DNA from: Ructibacterium sp965146665
Lineage (GTDB): Bacteria; Bacillota; Clostridia; Monoglobales; Monoglobaceae
NCBI GenBank assembly: GCA_965146665.1
Contig: CBCTHE010000004.1
Location: 62,001 to 126,000, forward strand
Direction: 5' to 3'
DNA length: 64,000 bases
The notes under the pieces are model-generated. The model worked only from the letters and a program-made list of their open reading frames with translations, ran no database searches and was not told where the DNA came from. The position numbers were made by a program, and so were the translations under genes. This document shows positions 40,498 to 48,634 of the stretch, one piece after another. Within the stretch, counting starts at the first letter, position 1. Every line of letters starts with the position of its first letter.

Positions 40498-42256
40498 GTT
40501 CACCACCGACCAAAAACCAAAGGACCGCAGGAAGGTGCTCCGGCGCCTCTGGTCCTATCTCTGCCAGCACAGGTGGATGATGCTGGCTGCCTTTGTCCTG
40601 TCCGTGTCCAGTAATCTTCTGGCGCTGATAGGGCCTCTGCTTTCCGGCCGGGCCATTGATGCCATCGGTCAGGTCAGGGGCGGTACAGATTTTCATAGCG
40701 TATTTCTATACTGCGGGCTGATGGCGGTCTTTTATCTTGTCTCCTCTTTCCTCGCCTATATTCTGTCAGTTCTGATGATTCGCTTCAGTCAGAAAATCGT
40801 ATATCAGATGCGGAAGGATGTCTTCGACAAGCTGACCGAACTGCCGGTCAAGTATTTCGACACCCATCAGATCGGAGATATCATCAGCCGGATCTCCTAT
40901 GACATTGACACCATCAACGCCTCGCTCTCCAACGACCTGCTGCAAATTGCAACCAGCGCCATCACCGTTGCGGGCTCTCTGCTGATGATGCTTCTGATTT
41001 CCCCGGTCATGGTTCTGGTTTTCGCAATAACCATCCCTGCCTCGGTGCTGTTTACCCGATACCGTACAAAAAAAGTGCGGCCGCTCTTTCACGCCCGCTC
41101 CGTGAAGCTGGGCGAGCTGAACGGCTATGTGGAAGAGGTGATTTCCGGCCAGAAAACCACCAAGGCCTATCATCAGGAGCACACCATGCTAAACGGTTTT
41201 GACCGGAAAAATGACGAGGCGGTCAACGCCTATTACAATGCGGACTATTACGGAAGTATCACCGGGCCGTCGGTGAATTTTATCAACAACATCTCCCTTG
41301 CGCTGACCAGCGTATTTGGTGCGCTTTTATACCTTGCGGACGCAATCTCTCTGGGGAATCTCTCCTCTTTTGTGCTCTATTCCAGGAAGTTCTCCGGTCC
41401 AATCAACGAAATGGCAAACATCATCAGTGAACTGCAGTCGGCCTGTGCGGCGGCGGAACGGGTTTTTCGCCTGATCGACGAGGCGCCGGAGCCGGCCGAC
41501 GTTCCCGGCGCCTATGCCATGACCGATCCCAGAGGGGATGTCCGCATGGAGCACATCCGGTTTGGCTATAACCCGGAAGAGCCGGTTATTCATGATCTGA
41601 ATCTTTGGGCCAGCCAAGGAAGCCTGGTAGCAATCGTAGGTCCGACAGGGGCCGGAAAGACAACGCTGATCAATCTTCTGATGCGTTTTTATGACCCGAA
41701 CAGCGGACGGATCACACTGGACGGCCGAAACATCATGTCTCTGACCCGAAAGAGTCTGCGCCTGTCCTATGCCATGGTTTTGCAGGATACCTGGCTCTTT
41801 CACGGCACGGTCTTTGATAACATCGCCTACGGCAAGAAAGGCGCCACGCTTGAGGACGTGACAGCCGCGGCGAAAGCGGCAAAAATCCACAGCTATATCA
41901 TGGGGCTTCCGGACGAATACAACACCATTCTGAGCGAGGACGGCATGAATATCTCACAGGGACAAAAACAGCTGATCACCATTGCCCGCGCCATGCTCTT
42001 GGACGCAAACCTGCTTATTTTAGACGAGGCAACCTCAAACGTGGATACCCGGACTGAAATCCAGATACAGGCCGCCATGGGAACGCTGATGAAAGGGAAA
42101 ACCTGCTTTGTGATTGCGCACCGGCTCTCTACCATTCAGCATGCCGATACCATCCTGGTGGTCCAAAAGGGCGAAATTGTTGAGCAGGGGAGGCATGAGG
42201 CTCTGCTCCGGCAAAACGGAGTCTATGCAGGTATGTACCGTTCCCAGTTCAGTTAA
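40481..42256 (+). CDS. ABC exporter half-transporter, catalytic-site subunit (pair 2)
   Basis: 591 residues: exporter domain plus nucleotide-binding domain with Walker A GPTGAGKTT, Walker B LLILDEATSNVD, H-loop IAHRLS and a divergent signature ISQGQKQ. It complements the degenerate partner in a heterodimer. Start: ATG at 40481 lies only 2 nt after GGAGG, whereas the TTG two codons later (40487) has ideal spacing, so either could be used. Confidence 0.9.
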   Translation: MSLPAKFTTDQKPKDRRKVLRRLWSYLCQHRWMMLAAFVLSVSSNLLALIGPLLSGRAIDAIGQVRGGTDFHSVFLYCGLMAVFYLVSSFLAYILSVLMIRFSQKIVYQMRKDVFDKLTELPVKYFDTHQIGDIISRISYDIDTINASLSNDLLQIATSAITVAGSLLMMLLISPVMVLVFAITIPASVLFTRYRTKKVRPLFHARSVKLGELNGYVEEVISGQKTTKAYHQEHTMLNGFDRKNDEAVNAYYNADYYGSITGPSVNFINNISLALTSVFGALLYLADAISLGNLSSFVLYSRKFSGPINEMANIISELQSACAAAERVFRLIDEAPEPADVPGAYAMTDPRGDVRMEHIRFGYNPEEPVIHDLNLWASQGSLVAIVGPTGAGKTTLINLLMRFYDPNSGRITLDGRNIMSLTRKSLRLSYAMVLQDTWLFHGTVFDNIAYGKKGATLEDVTAAAKAAKIHSYIMGLPDEYNTILSEDGMNISQGQKQLITIARAMLLDANLLILDEATSNVDTRTEIQIQAAMGTLMKGKTCFVIAHRLSTIQHADTILVVQKGEIVEQGRHEALLRQNGVYAGMYRSQFS

Positions 42257-42311
42257 TCTTCGGCGCGTAAAATGCCCGGCGCGGCCGTTTATAAAAGTCC
42301 GCTATCCGTAT

Positions 42312-42348
42312 AAAAAGCCTGTGTCTTTGATAAAGACACAGGCTTTTT
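42312..42348 (+). terminator. Terminator of the marR-ABC operon
   Basis: 17-bp perfect stem AAAAAGCCTGTGTCTTT with a GAT loop and closing T run, 55 nt after the last stop. Confidence 0.92.
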
Positions 42349-42464
42349 CAGACTGTCAAAAAAGTCCGGATAAACTACGCTCTTTACTAAACATGAAATA
42401 CTGCCGCATGCATAATGCATCTATAATTTCCACAAAATTTCTTGAAATTTTATGACCTCCATAC

Positions 42465-42534
42465 GGGCGATTCGTGAATCACCCCTACAAGACAATCAGT
42501 CCGTTCGGAATCAAAGAGGGAGTCTAGGACTCCC
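42465..42534. repeat. Two short inverted repeats in the gene-free stretch 42349-42587
   Basis: GGGCGATTC-GT-GAATCACCC (42465-42484, one mismatch) and GGGAGTC-TAG-GACTCCC (42518-42534, perfect). The first resembles dispersed intergenic palindromes seen in gut Firmicutes; the second may act as a weak terminator for the converging hydro-lyase gene. Nothing else is seen in this stretch. Confidence 0.4.
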
Positions 42535-42587
42535 CGCATACTTGTCTCCGTCAAAATATACCGTATTCTTTGCGTATCAGCTTTTTC

Positions 42588-43121
42588 TCATACTCTTTTC
42601 TCATAGAGATTTTCCCCATACCGGTCTATAATGACAACCGCTGGAAAATCCTTCACAGTCAGACGGCGGACCGCCTCTGTTCCCAAGTCCTCATAGGCCA
42701 CCACTTCGGCCGCGGTCACACTTTTGGCAATCAGGGCACCGGCGCCTCCGACTGCGCCAAAATACACCGCACCGTTTTCCTGCATGGCCTCCGCCACCTC
42801 GTCTGACCGCAGCCCCTTTCCGATCATTCCGGTAAGACCCAGCCGGATCAGTTTCGGTGCATACGCATCCATCCTGCCGCTGGTAGTAGGGCCGCAGGAG
42901 CCGATTACCTGTCCGGGTTTGGCCGGTGTCGGCCCCGCGTAGTAAATAATCTGATCCTGTATGGGGAACGGCAATGTTCCGCCGGATTCCAGCGTTTCAA
43001 TCATCCTTTTGTGGGCCGCGTCCCGTGCAGTGTAGATTTCCCCTGAAATCAATACGCTGTCTCCGGCATGCAAACCGGCTGTCTTTTCTCTGGTCAATGG
43101 TGTATCCAGCTTAATCATCAT
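42588..43121 (-). CDS. Fe-S hydro-lyase beta subunit (class I fumarase / tartrate dehydratase type), orphan
   Basis: 177 residues matching the C-terminal (beta) half of class I fumarase and L-tartrate dehydratase: GDSVLISGEIYTARDAAHKRM, IIYYAGPTPAKPGQVIGSCGPTTSGRMD, LIRLGLTGMIGKG, and VEAYEDLG-like closing AYEDLGTEAVRRL. This half binds substrate; the 4Fe-4S cluster is in the alpha subunit, which should lie directly upstream but is not in the window. Instead the start overlaps the HAD gene by 11 nt. GAGGG precedes the ATG at 6 nt. Confidence 0.85.
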   Translation of the reverse strand: MMIKLDTPLTREKTAGLHAGDSVLISGEIYTARDAAHKRMIETLESGGTLPFPIQDQIIYYAGPTPAKPGQVIGSCGPTTSGRMDAYAPKLIRLGLTGMIGKGLRSDEVAEAMQENGAVYFGAVGGAGALIAKSVTAAEVVAYEDLGTEAVRRLTVKDFPAVVIIDRYGENLYEKRV

Positions 43122-44130
43122 TTTCTTCCCTCAAATCCAGCATAGAATCTAATATCATATCCGCGTGATTTTCTTCAAAATACGGCCGCGCCTTTTCTCT
43201 CTCAATTCCCGTCAGGACAGCGGCAAACCGGAATCCCCCGGCCTGGGCCGCAAGCAGGTCGCTGGGCGCGTCGCCCACCACCAGACAGCGTTCCGCCCGC
43301 ACCGGCGGTACCGCGCCTTCGCACAGCGCCCGGTCGGAAAACTCCGCTCCAAAAGCTGCCTTCCAAAATACAAAGGGGTGCGGCTTCGCCAGCGGCTGTG
43401 TTGCTCCAAGTGCCTTTTCCGCCGCCGCCACCTCATCATATGCGGCACAGAGCTCCGGTTCAAAAAATTGATCCAGGCCCCACATCCTGAGTGGATACTG
43501 AATCTCATCCCGGGGACGGCCCGTGCCGATTCCCAGAAGAAATCCGGCAGTTTTCAGCGCCTGCAGTGTCTTCTTAATCTCCTCAAGAGGCAATACAGGC
43601 TGTTCCTCCGCCTTCAAACCCGGCAAGGCATCCTCACCGTGAAACCACCGCTGAAAGATCTTTAGCAGCTCCTGCCACAGCCCGCCGGAACTGCGCTTAA
43701 AATATCCCGGCGTTCTGGGAATCACCGTGGCAACCAGCCCCTCCACACCAATATAGAGCTCTGGAGGCTGGATTTCCATACTTTCAATAAACATACAGAC
43801 CGACTCAAAATGGCAGATATCAAAGGTGGTGAGTTCAGGATCCAGATACTTTGAGACACAGAATACCAGATAGGCCAGATCCCAGTTGGTATTAACGCCC
43901 AGCCGTTTTACCGCCCGGACCGTCCTGCCGCCGCAGAAAATGGTATCAAAGAGCAACCGTACATTTTTATGACACCATTCCCGGTCAATCTCCTGTCTGC
44001 CGTAATACTTCCAGCTGTAAACCAGCTCATAAACGGTAAGGGCGGCTGTGTCCCAGTAGATGTACTCGCTGGTAATCACGCCGTCCATATCAAAAATCAG
44101 CTTGTCAAATTTATTCCGCTGTAACTTCAT
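43111..44130 (-). CDS. HAD-superfamily hydrolase in the HisD/HisB-like module
   Basis: 339 residues. HAD motif I FDMDGVIT, motif II in GIGTGRPRDE, and motif IV VVGDAPSD, with a large cap (about 35-190) inserted after motif I that I do not recognise. Probably a phosphatase or phosphoglycolate-like hydrolase; its substrate may be the phospho-compound made by the neighbouring IGPD-like enzyme. Start ATG 44130 with GGGAAAGG upstream, overlapping the hisB-like gene by 20 nt, so translationally coupled. Confidence 0.82.
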   Translation of the reverse strand: MKLQRNKFDKLIFDMDGVITSEYIYWDTAALTVYELVYSWKYYGRQEIDREWCHKNVRLLFDTIFCGGRTVRAVKRLGVNTNWDLAYLVFCVSKYLDPELTTFDICHFESVCMFIESMEIQPPELYIGVEGLVATVIPRTPGYFKRSSGGLWQELLKIFQRWFHGEDALPGLKAEEQPVLPLEEIKKTLQALKTAGFLLGIGTGRPRDEIQYPLRMWGLDQFFEPELCAAYDEVAAAEKALGATQPLAKPHPFVFWKAAFGAEFSDRALCEGAVPPVRAERCLVVGDAPSDLLAAQAGGFRFAAVLTGIEREKARPYFEENHADMILDSMLDLREENDD

Positions 44131-44731
44131 AGACAACCTTTCCCGCCACGCCGGAGGTCAAGCCCTTCCGCTCTTCGTCCACATGCAGCGCGGCCCCCAG
44201 TGCGATTCCAAAAGCCCGGTATACCGCTTCCCAAATATGGTGGCCGTTCTCCCCTTTCTGTATATCCATGTGCATGGTACAGCGCGCGCCCTGCACAAAT
44301 CCGTCCAGGAATGTAACCAGTTCTTCAGCCGGCATACCCTCCACCAGCTCACCATAGGGTACTGCGCTGGAAAAACTCAGCATGGAGCGGTCCTCAAAGG
44401 AGACAGCCGCTTCGGCCTTTGCCTCATCAATGATACCAACACCGTGGCCATAGCCTGACGGCGTGTTGAGCCGTACAAACTCCCCCACAGCCCGGCCGAG
44501 GGTCATGGAGACATCCTCCGTGACCAAATGGACCAGCTGGAACTCGTCCAGCTCCATATCAATATCAATATTCAAGGCCGCCCGCCAGGCGATATGCTCG
44601 ATCATGTGATTGAGAAAGGGCAGCGGCGTCCGGATATGCTTGCGGTAATCAGGCCGCAGGTCCCCCTTTTCAATCGTAACCCGGATGGAGGATTCAGTGG
44701 TCTTTCGAACAACCGTAATTTTGTTCTTCAT
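44111..44731 (-). CDS. Imidazoleglycerol-phosphate dehydratase-like protein (divergent HisB)
   Basis: 206 residues of the IGPD fold. Repeat halves are visible: RKTTESSIRVTIEKGD, PFLNHMIEHIAWRAALNIDIDM, LVHLVTEDVSMTLG and GHHIWEAVYRAFGIALGAAL. In ordinary HisB the first metal block reads DDHHTVED; here it is LVHLVTED, so one of the two His ligands is missing, while the second HHxWE block is kept. It may therefore be an IGPD paralog with another substrate rather than the histidine enzyme. Start ATG 44731 just after GGAATGGAG, which belongs to the leader RNA at 44738-44868. Confidence 0.75.
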   Translation of the reverse strand: MKNKITVVRKTTESSIRVTIEKGDLRPDYRKHIRTPLPFLNHMIEHIAWRAALNIDIDMELDEFQLVHLVTEDVSMTLGRAVGEFVRLNTPSGYGHGVGIIDEAKAEAAVSFEDRSMLSFSSAVPYGELVEGMPAEELVTFLDGFVQGARCTMHMDIQKGENGHHIWEAVYRAFGIALGAALHVDEERKGLTSGVAGKVVYEVTAE

Positions 44732-44737
44732 AAAAAT

Positions 44738-44868
44738 CTCCATTCCGCCGCTCCGCGTCGGCGCAAATAGTAATGAAACAATCTCTTATCAGCGGAGCAA
44801 GGAATGATAAGAGATTTTCAGCGCATGTGCGTTTGCGAACCGAAGATGAGCAAAATTTCGCACGCGCC
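44738..44868 (-). promoter_or_regulatory. Structured leader RNA (P1-P2-pseudoknot) of the hisB-like gene, shared with aroB
   Basis: On the minus strand P1 (44859-44868 with 44821-44831, imperfect GC stem) is followed after 4 nt by P2, a perfect 12-bp stem (44805-44816 with 44780-44791) whose 13-nt loop is TTCCTTGCTCCGC. After a 23-nt spacer with ATTTGC comes the 19-nt segment (44756-44738) that is identical to the one before aroB. GCGGAGC (44756-44750) is complementary to GCTCCGC in the loop, and here GGAATG also matches CATTCC spanning the loop edge. The P2 stem sequence differs from the aroB copy at most positions but still pairs. Confidence 0.6.
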
Positions 44869-44884
44869 ATTTAATCCGCCAGAG

Positions 44885-44915
44885 GATTAACGTGACAGGA
44901 ACTTTCACGTTAATC
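44885..44915 (-). repeat. Hairpin directly after the hisD-like gene
   Basis: 11-bp perfect stem GATTAACGTGA / TCACGTTAATC with a 9-nt loop, starting 3 nt after the stop codon, without a U run. It may be a processing or RNA-stabilising element between the hisD-like gene and the leader RNA. Confidence 0.55.
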
Positions 44916-44917
44916 TC

Positions 44918-46210
44918 CTATTTTCTCTCTTTCACTGCCAGGCCGTGGGTATCAAAGCCCTCCACCTTGGCGATCCGATAGGCATAGTCCCGCACCATCT
45001 CGAAGCCCGCTTTGCTGGCATAACCCACAGAGGAACGCTTCAGAAAATCAAACACCGAAACGCTGGAATAGGTCTTGGCAAACTGTCCGGTAGGCAAAAT
45101 CGCATTGGGTCCCAGCACAAAGTTACACAGGGTGACCGGCGTATAATCCCCAAGCAGGATCTCACCGGCATTTTTGATTTTGGGCAGGATGTCAAAGGGC
45201 TTTTCCGTCATGACCTCCATATGCTCCGGCGCATATTCATTGACAAAGGCAATGCTCTCCTCCAGACTCTCAGTAATGACCGCGCCGCCGTATGTATTGA
45301 AATTGGTCGTCACAAACTCCTGGCGTTTCTGGGATATTTTTGTGAGCTGACGCTCCACGATCTGAGCCGCCTTCTCCGCCAGCTCCGGACTGTGGGTGAC
45401 AAGCAGGGCCGCAGAATCCGGTCCGTGCTCCGCCTCAATCATCCAATCCAAGGCGACCTTCTCGGGATCGGCCTTTTCATCCGCCAGCACGATACACTCG
45501 CTGGGGCCGGCCGGGAGCCCGGCGTCAATATAGTTGGCCAGCACCCGCTTTGCCGCCGTGGCATAGGCGTTGCCAGGCCCAATGATTTTATGGCATTTGG
45601 GGATCGTCTCAGTTCCAAAGGCCGCCGCGGCCACCGCCTGTATGCCGCCCACCTTATAGATTTCAGTGATGCCGATGATTTTGGCGGCCGCCAGAATGGC
45701 GTCGTCCACGTCCCCCTGTTCATTGGGCGGGGTCACCACCACAATCTTTTCCACCCCGGCCACCTTGGCAGGAACACCCAGCATCAGCAGGACAGACGGA
45801 AAGCTCCCTTTGCCCCGCGGAACATACAGACATACATCCACAATGGGGGTGGTCTTTTCACCGACCATGAGACCCTTGTCCACCTCTGTGAACCACATTT
45901 CCTCCGGCAGCTGTTTTTCATGAAAATTATGAATATTTTTTGCCGCATAGGCAATGGCGTCCCTTGTTTCCGAATCCAGACGCGCATAGCCGGCTTCAAT
46001 CTCCTCCGGACGGACCTTGACCCGGTCCCGCGTCAGAGAGACATGGTCGAACTTCGCGGTATACTCCAAAACCGCCTCATCACCGCGGACCCGGATATCC
46101 TCTGACACTTCCTTTGCCAGTTTCATATGCTCGGAAATGTCAATCTCAGCCCGCTTCATAATAAAGTTCTTTTTCTCTTCTGATAATTCAGACAGCTTGT
46201 AAATATTCAT
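44918..46210 (-). CDS. Histidinol dehydrogenase-family enzyme (HisD-like, altered substrate site)
   Basis: 430 residues, full HisD length. Family motifs: IVDVCLYVPRGKGSFPS, KVGGIQAVAAAAFGTETIP, KIIGPGNAYATAAKR, PAGPSECIVLAD, EAEHGPDSAALLVT, NEYAPEHME (catalytic Glu-His) and EGFDTHGLAV. Compared from memory with E. coli HisD, the zinc/substrate residues are changed: Gln259 to Glu, Glu356 to Val, Asp360 to Asn, His367 to Ala (NHVLPT is NAILPT here). NAD-dependent alcohol oxidation is probable, but L-histidinol as substrate is doubtful; relatives such as HpsN act on other alcohols. First gene of the module. GGAGAGAAGAGG precedes the ATG. Confidence 0.8.
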   Translation of the reverse strand: MNIYKLSELSEEKKNFIMKRAEIDISEHMKLAKEVSEDIRVRGDEAVLEYTAKFDHVSLTRDRVKVRPEEIEAGYARLDSETRDAIAYAAKNIHNFHEKQLPEEMWFTEVDKGLMVGEKTTPIVDVCLYVPRGKGSFPSVLLMLGVPAKVAGVEKIVVVTPPNEQGDVDDAILAAAKIIGITEIYKVGGIQAVAAAAFGTETIPKCHKIIGPGNAYATAAKRVLANYIDAGLPAGPSECIVLADEKADPEKVALDWMIEAEHGPDSAALLVTHSPELAEKAAQIVERQLTKISQKRQEFVTTNFNTYGGAVITESLEESIAFVNEYAPEHMEVMTEKPFDILPKIKNAGEILLGDYTPVTLCNFVLGPNAILPTGQFAKTYSSVSVFDFLKRSSVGYASKAGFEMVRDYAYRIAKVEGFDTHGLAVKERK

Positions 46211-46291
46211 CCTCTTCTCTCCTTCGTGTTTGTGTGCTCATGCCGGTTTCTCACCGGACCGCGCAAAAGCGCAGGTTAATCAGTCCCATTT

Positions 46292-46320
46292 ATTATACAA
46301 CACCCGTTTTCATTTTACAA
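46292..46320 (-). promoter_or_regulatory. Promoter of the hisD-like operon
   Basis: TTGTAA, 17-nt spacer, perfect TATAAT (46297-46292). The 75-nt leader holds two small hairpins, GCGC-TTTT-GCGC and CCGGT-GAGAA-ACCGG. Confidence 0.78.
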
Positions 46321-46382
46321 GAGGCAGGGCAAAGTTTTTTGCCTTTTTTGCGTCCGCCGCCAGTGTCCCTGCCGCAGAAATG

Positions 46383-46409
46383 TAAAAAGGACGCGCAAAG
46401 GCGTCCTTT
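46383..46409 (-). terminator. Terminator of the aldo/keto reductase gene
   Basis: AAAGGACGC / GCGTCCTTT stem followed by TTTTT on the minus strand, about 20 nt after the stop. Confidence 0.88.
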
Positions 46410-46429
46410 GGTTCTCCGCACAGCTCTGC

Positions 46430-47347
46430 CTACGGAACGATATTGCCGGCGGCACGGTAGATCTCATACCATTCCTCCCGGGTCAGCGTCACATCCGCCG
46501 CCTGAATACAGGCCAGAAGCCGCTCAGTGTTCATGGTCCCTGTCACGGTCTGCATCTTGGCCGGATGCCGCAGAATCCATGCCACTGCAATGGTGGTATT
46601 GGTCACGCCGTATTTCTCGGCCAGCCGGTTGATGGTGGCGTTCAGCTCCGGAAACTTGTCATTGTCCAGGAATACCCCTTCAAAAAATCCGTACTGGAAG
46701 GGGGACCAGGCCTGAATGGTTATGTCGCTGAGCCGGCAGAAATCCAGGATACTGCCGTCATGGTCAAAGCTGGATTCCGTTGTCATATTCACATTGATAC
46801 CATTGGTCACCATCCCAGCATGGGGAATGCTGAACTGGAGCTGGTCCGCAAGAATGGGCTGTTCCAGATACCGCTGGAGAAGCTTGATCTGCATGGGCTT
46901 TTGGTTGGAAACACCAAAGTGCCGCACCTTTCCGCTGTCCCGCAGAATATTGAAAGCCTCTGCCACCTCCTCCGGCTCCACAAGGGCGTCAGGCCGGTGC
47001 AGGAGCAGAACATCCAGGTAATCCGTTTTGAGACGGCTCAGGATTCCGTCCACCGATTTCAAAATGTGCTCTTTGGAAAAGTCAAAATAGCCTTTCCGGA
47101 TCCCGCATTTGGACTGCAGGATAATCCGCTCCCGGACATCGGCATTCATATGGATGGCATCGGAGAAGATTTTCTCACATTCCCCTCCGCCGTATATATC
47201 CGCATGATCAAAAAAGTTCGCGCCAAGGCTCAGGGCCGTATGGACAAAGTTTTCCGCTTCCAGCGGCGAGAGGCGGTTGATACGCATACACCCAACCGCG
47301 ATCACAGGCACCGTCAGATTGGAAACACCAAGCTGGATCTTTCTCAT
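46430..47347 (-). CDS. Aldo/keto reductase (YdhF-like)
   Basis: 305 residues. NADPH-dependent reductase barrel with the catalytic tetrad visible: ANFFDHADIYGGG (Asp, Tyr), LQSKCG (Lys) and VLLLHRPDAL (His). NILRDSGKVRHFGVSNQ and the C-terminal VTGTMNTERLLACI cofactor loop match the YdhF/general stress AKR group. Substrate unknown. AAGGAGG lies 6 nt before the ATG. Although downstream of purine genes, it sits 94 nt away after an imperfect hairpin. Confidence 0.9.
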   Translation of the reverse strand: MRKIQLGVSNLTVPVIAVGCMRINRLSPLEAENFVHTALSLGANFFDHADIYGGGECEKIFSDAIHMNADVRERIILQSKCGIRKGYFDFSKEHILKSVDGILSRLKTDYLDVLLLHRPDALVEPEEVAEAFNILRDSGKVRHFGVSNQKPMQIKLLQRYLEQPILADQLQFSIPHAGMVTNGINVNMTTESSFDHDGSILDFCRLSDITIQAWSPFQYGFFEGVFLDNDKFPELNATINRLAEKYGVTNTTIAVAWILRHPAKMQTVTGTMNTERLLACIQAADVTLTREEWYEIYRAAGNIVP

Positions 47348-47441
47348 ATTAATTCCTCCTTTTACAGCTCGTCTCTATCATATCTATGCTGCAAACCGAC
47401 GGAAAAGTCTGGCTTTCTCAGAACTTTCCGCTTTGATACGA

Positions 47442-48617
47442 TCAATGATGGAAAAGCCGGATACCCGTAAAGGACATGGCCATACCGAATTTATCACAGG
47501 CCGCAATCACATTGTCGTCCCGGATACTGCCTCCGGGCTGGGCAATGACCGTGACGCCGGATTTGTGTGCCCGTTCAATGTTATCGCCGAATGGGAAGAA
47601 CGCATCGGAGCCCAGCGCTACATCGGTGTTCTTTTCCAGCCATGCCTTCTGCTCCTCCTTTGTGAATACAGGCGGCTTCACCTTGAACGTATGCTCCCAT
47701 ACGCCGTCCGCCAGAACATCCATATATTCATCTGAAATATAGACATCAATGGCATTGTCCCGGTCTGCGCGCTTGATTCCGTCCACAAACTGCAGATCCA
47801 GCACCTGGGGCGCCTGACGGAGCCACCAGATGTCCGCCTTATTCCCCGCCAGACGGGTGCAGTGAATTCTGGACTGCTGTCCTGCCCCGATTCCAATGGC
47901 CTGTCCGTCTTTGACATAGCAGACGCTGTTGGACTGGGTATATTTCAGGGTGATCAGCGCAATAAGCAGATCCCTCTTCTGTTCTGCGGTCATCTCCTTT
48001 TTCTGGGTCACGACCTCCTCCAACAGGGCCTCGTCGATTTTCAGGCTGTTACGTCCCTGTTCAAAGGTCACGCCGAAAACCTGTTTGCGTTCAATGGGAG
48101 CCGGCACATAATCCGGATCAATCTGGATGATGTTATAGCTTCCCTTTCTCTTTCCCCGGAGAATCTCAAGCGCTTCAGCCGAATATCCCGGCGCGATCAC
48201 ACCATCGGAAACTTCTTTGGCAATCAGCTGGGCAGTCGCCTTGTCGCAGGGGTCGGAAAGGGCAATAAAGTCCCCAAAGGAGGACATCCTGTCCGCGCCC
48301 CGGGCACGGGCATAGGCATTGGCAAGGGGTGTCATCTCAATGGATTCATCCACAAAATATATTTTTCTAAGAGTATCAGACAGGGGCAGCCCCACCGCCG
48401 CACCGGCCGGAGACACATGTTTGAAAGAGGCGGCAGCGGGAAGTCCGGCCGCCTCCTTCAGCTCCCTGACCAGCTGCCAGCCGTTCAGGGCGTCCAGCAG
48501 ATTGATGTATCCGGGCCTGCCACAGAGAACGGTAAAGGGCAGTTCGCCCGCCTCCATAAACACCCGGGATGGCTTTTGATTTGGGTTGCATCCGTATTTC
48601 AGTTCCATTTCGTTCAT
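47442..48617 (-). CDS. purH: Stand-alone AICAR formyltransferase (PurH C-terminal activity)
   Basis: 391 residues. Transfers formyl from 10-formyl-THF to AICAR giving FAICAR. It begins ELKYGCNPNQKPS, the usual start of the AICARFT domain, and has the catalytic Lys-His motif SFKHVSPAGAAVG; QTQSNSV-like KYTQSNSVCYVKDGQAIGIGAGQQSRIHC, GSDAFFPFGDNIE and AQPGGSIRDD follow. The IMP cyclohydrolase half of bacterial PurH is absent; that step is assigned to the PurO-type gene 17 nt upstream. Ribosome binding site GGAGGAG. Confidence 0.93.
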   Translation of the reverse strand: MNEMELKYGCNPNQKPSRVFMEAGELPFTVLCGRPGYINLLDALNGWQLVRELKEAAGLPAAASFKHVSPAGAAVGLPLSDTLRKIYFVDESIEMTPLANAYARARGADRMSSFGDFIALSDPCDKATAQLIAKEVSDGVIAPGYSAEALEILRGKRKGSYNIIQIDPDYVPAPIERKQVFGVTFEQGRNSLKIDEALLEEVVTQKKEMTAEQKRDLLIALITLKYTQSNSVCYVKDGQAIGIGAGQQSRIHCTRLAGNKADIWWLRQAPQVLDLQFVDGIKRADRDNAIDVYISDEYMDVLADGVWEHTFKVKPPVFTKEEQKAWLEKNTDVALGSDAFFPFGDNIERAHKSGVTVIAQPGGSIRDDNVIAACDKFGMAMSFTGIRLFHH

Positions 48618-48634
48618 TGCAAGCGACTCCTCCT

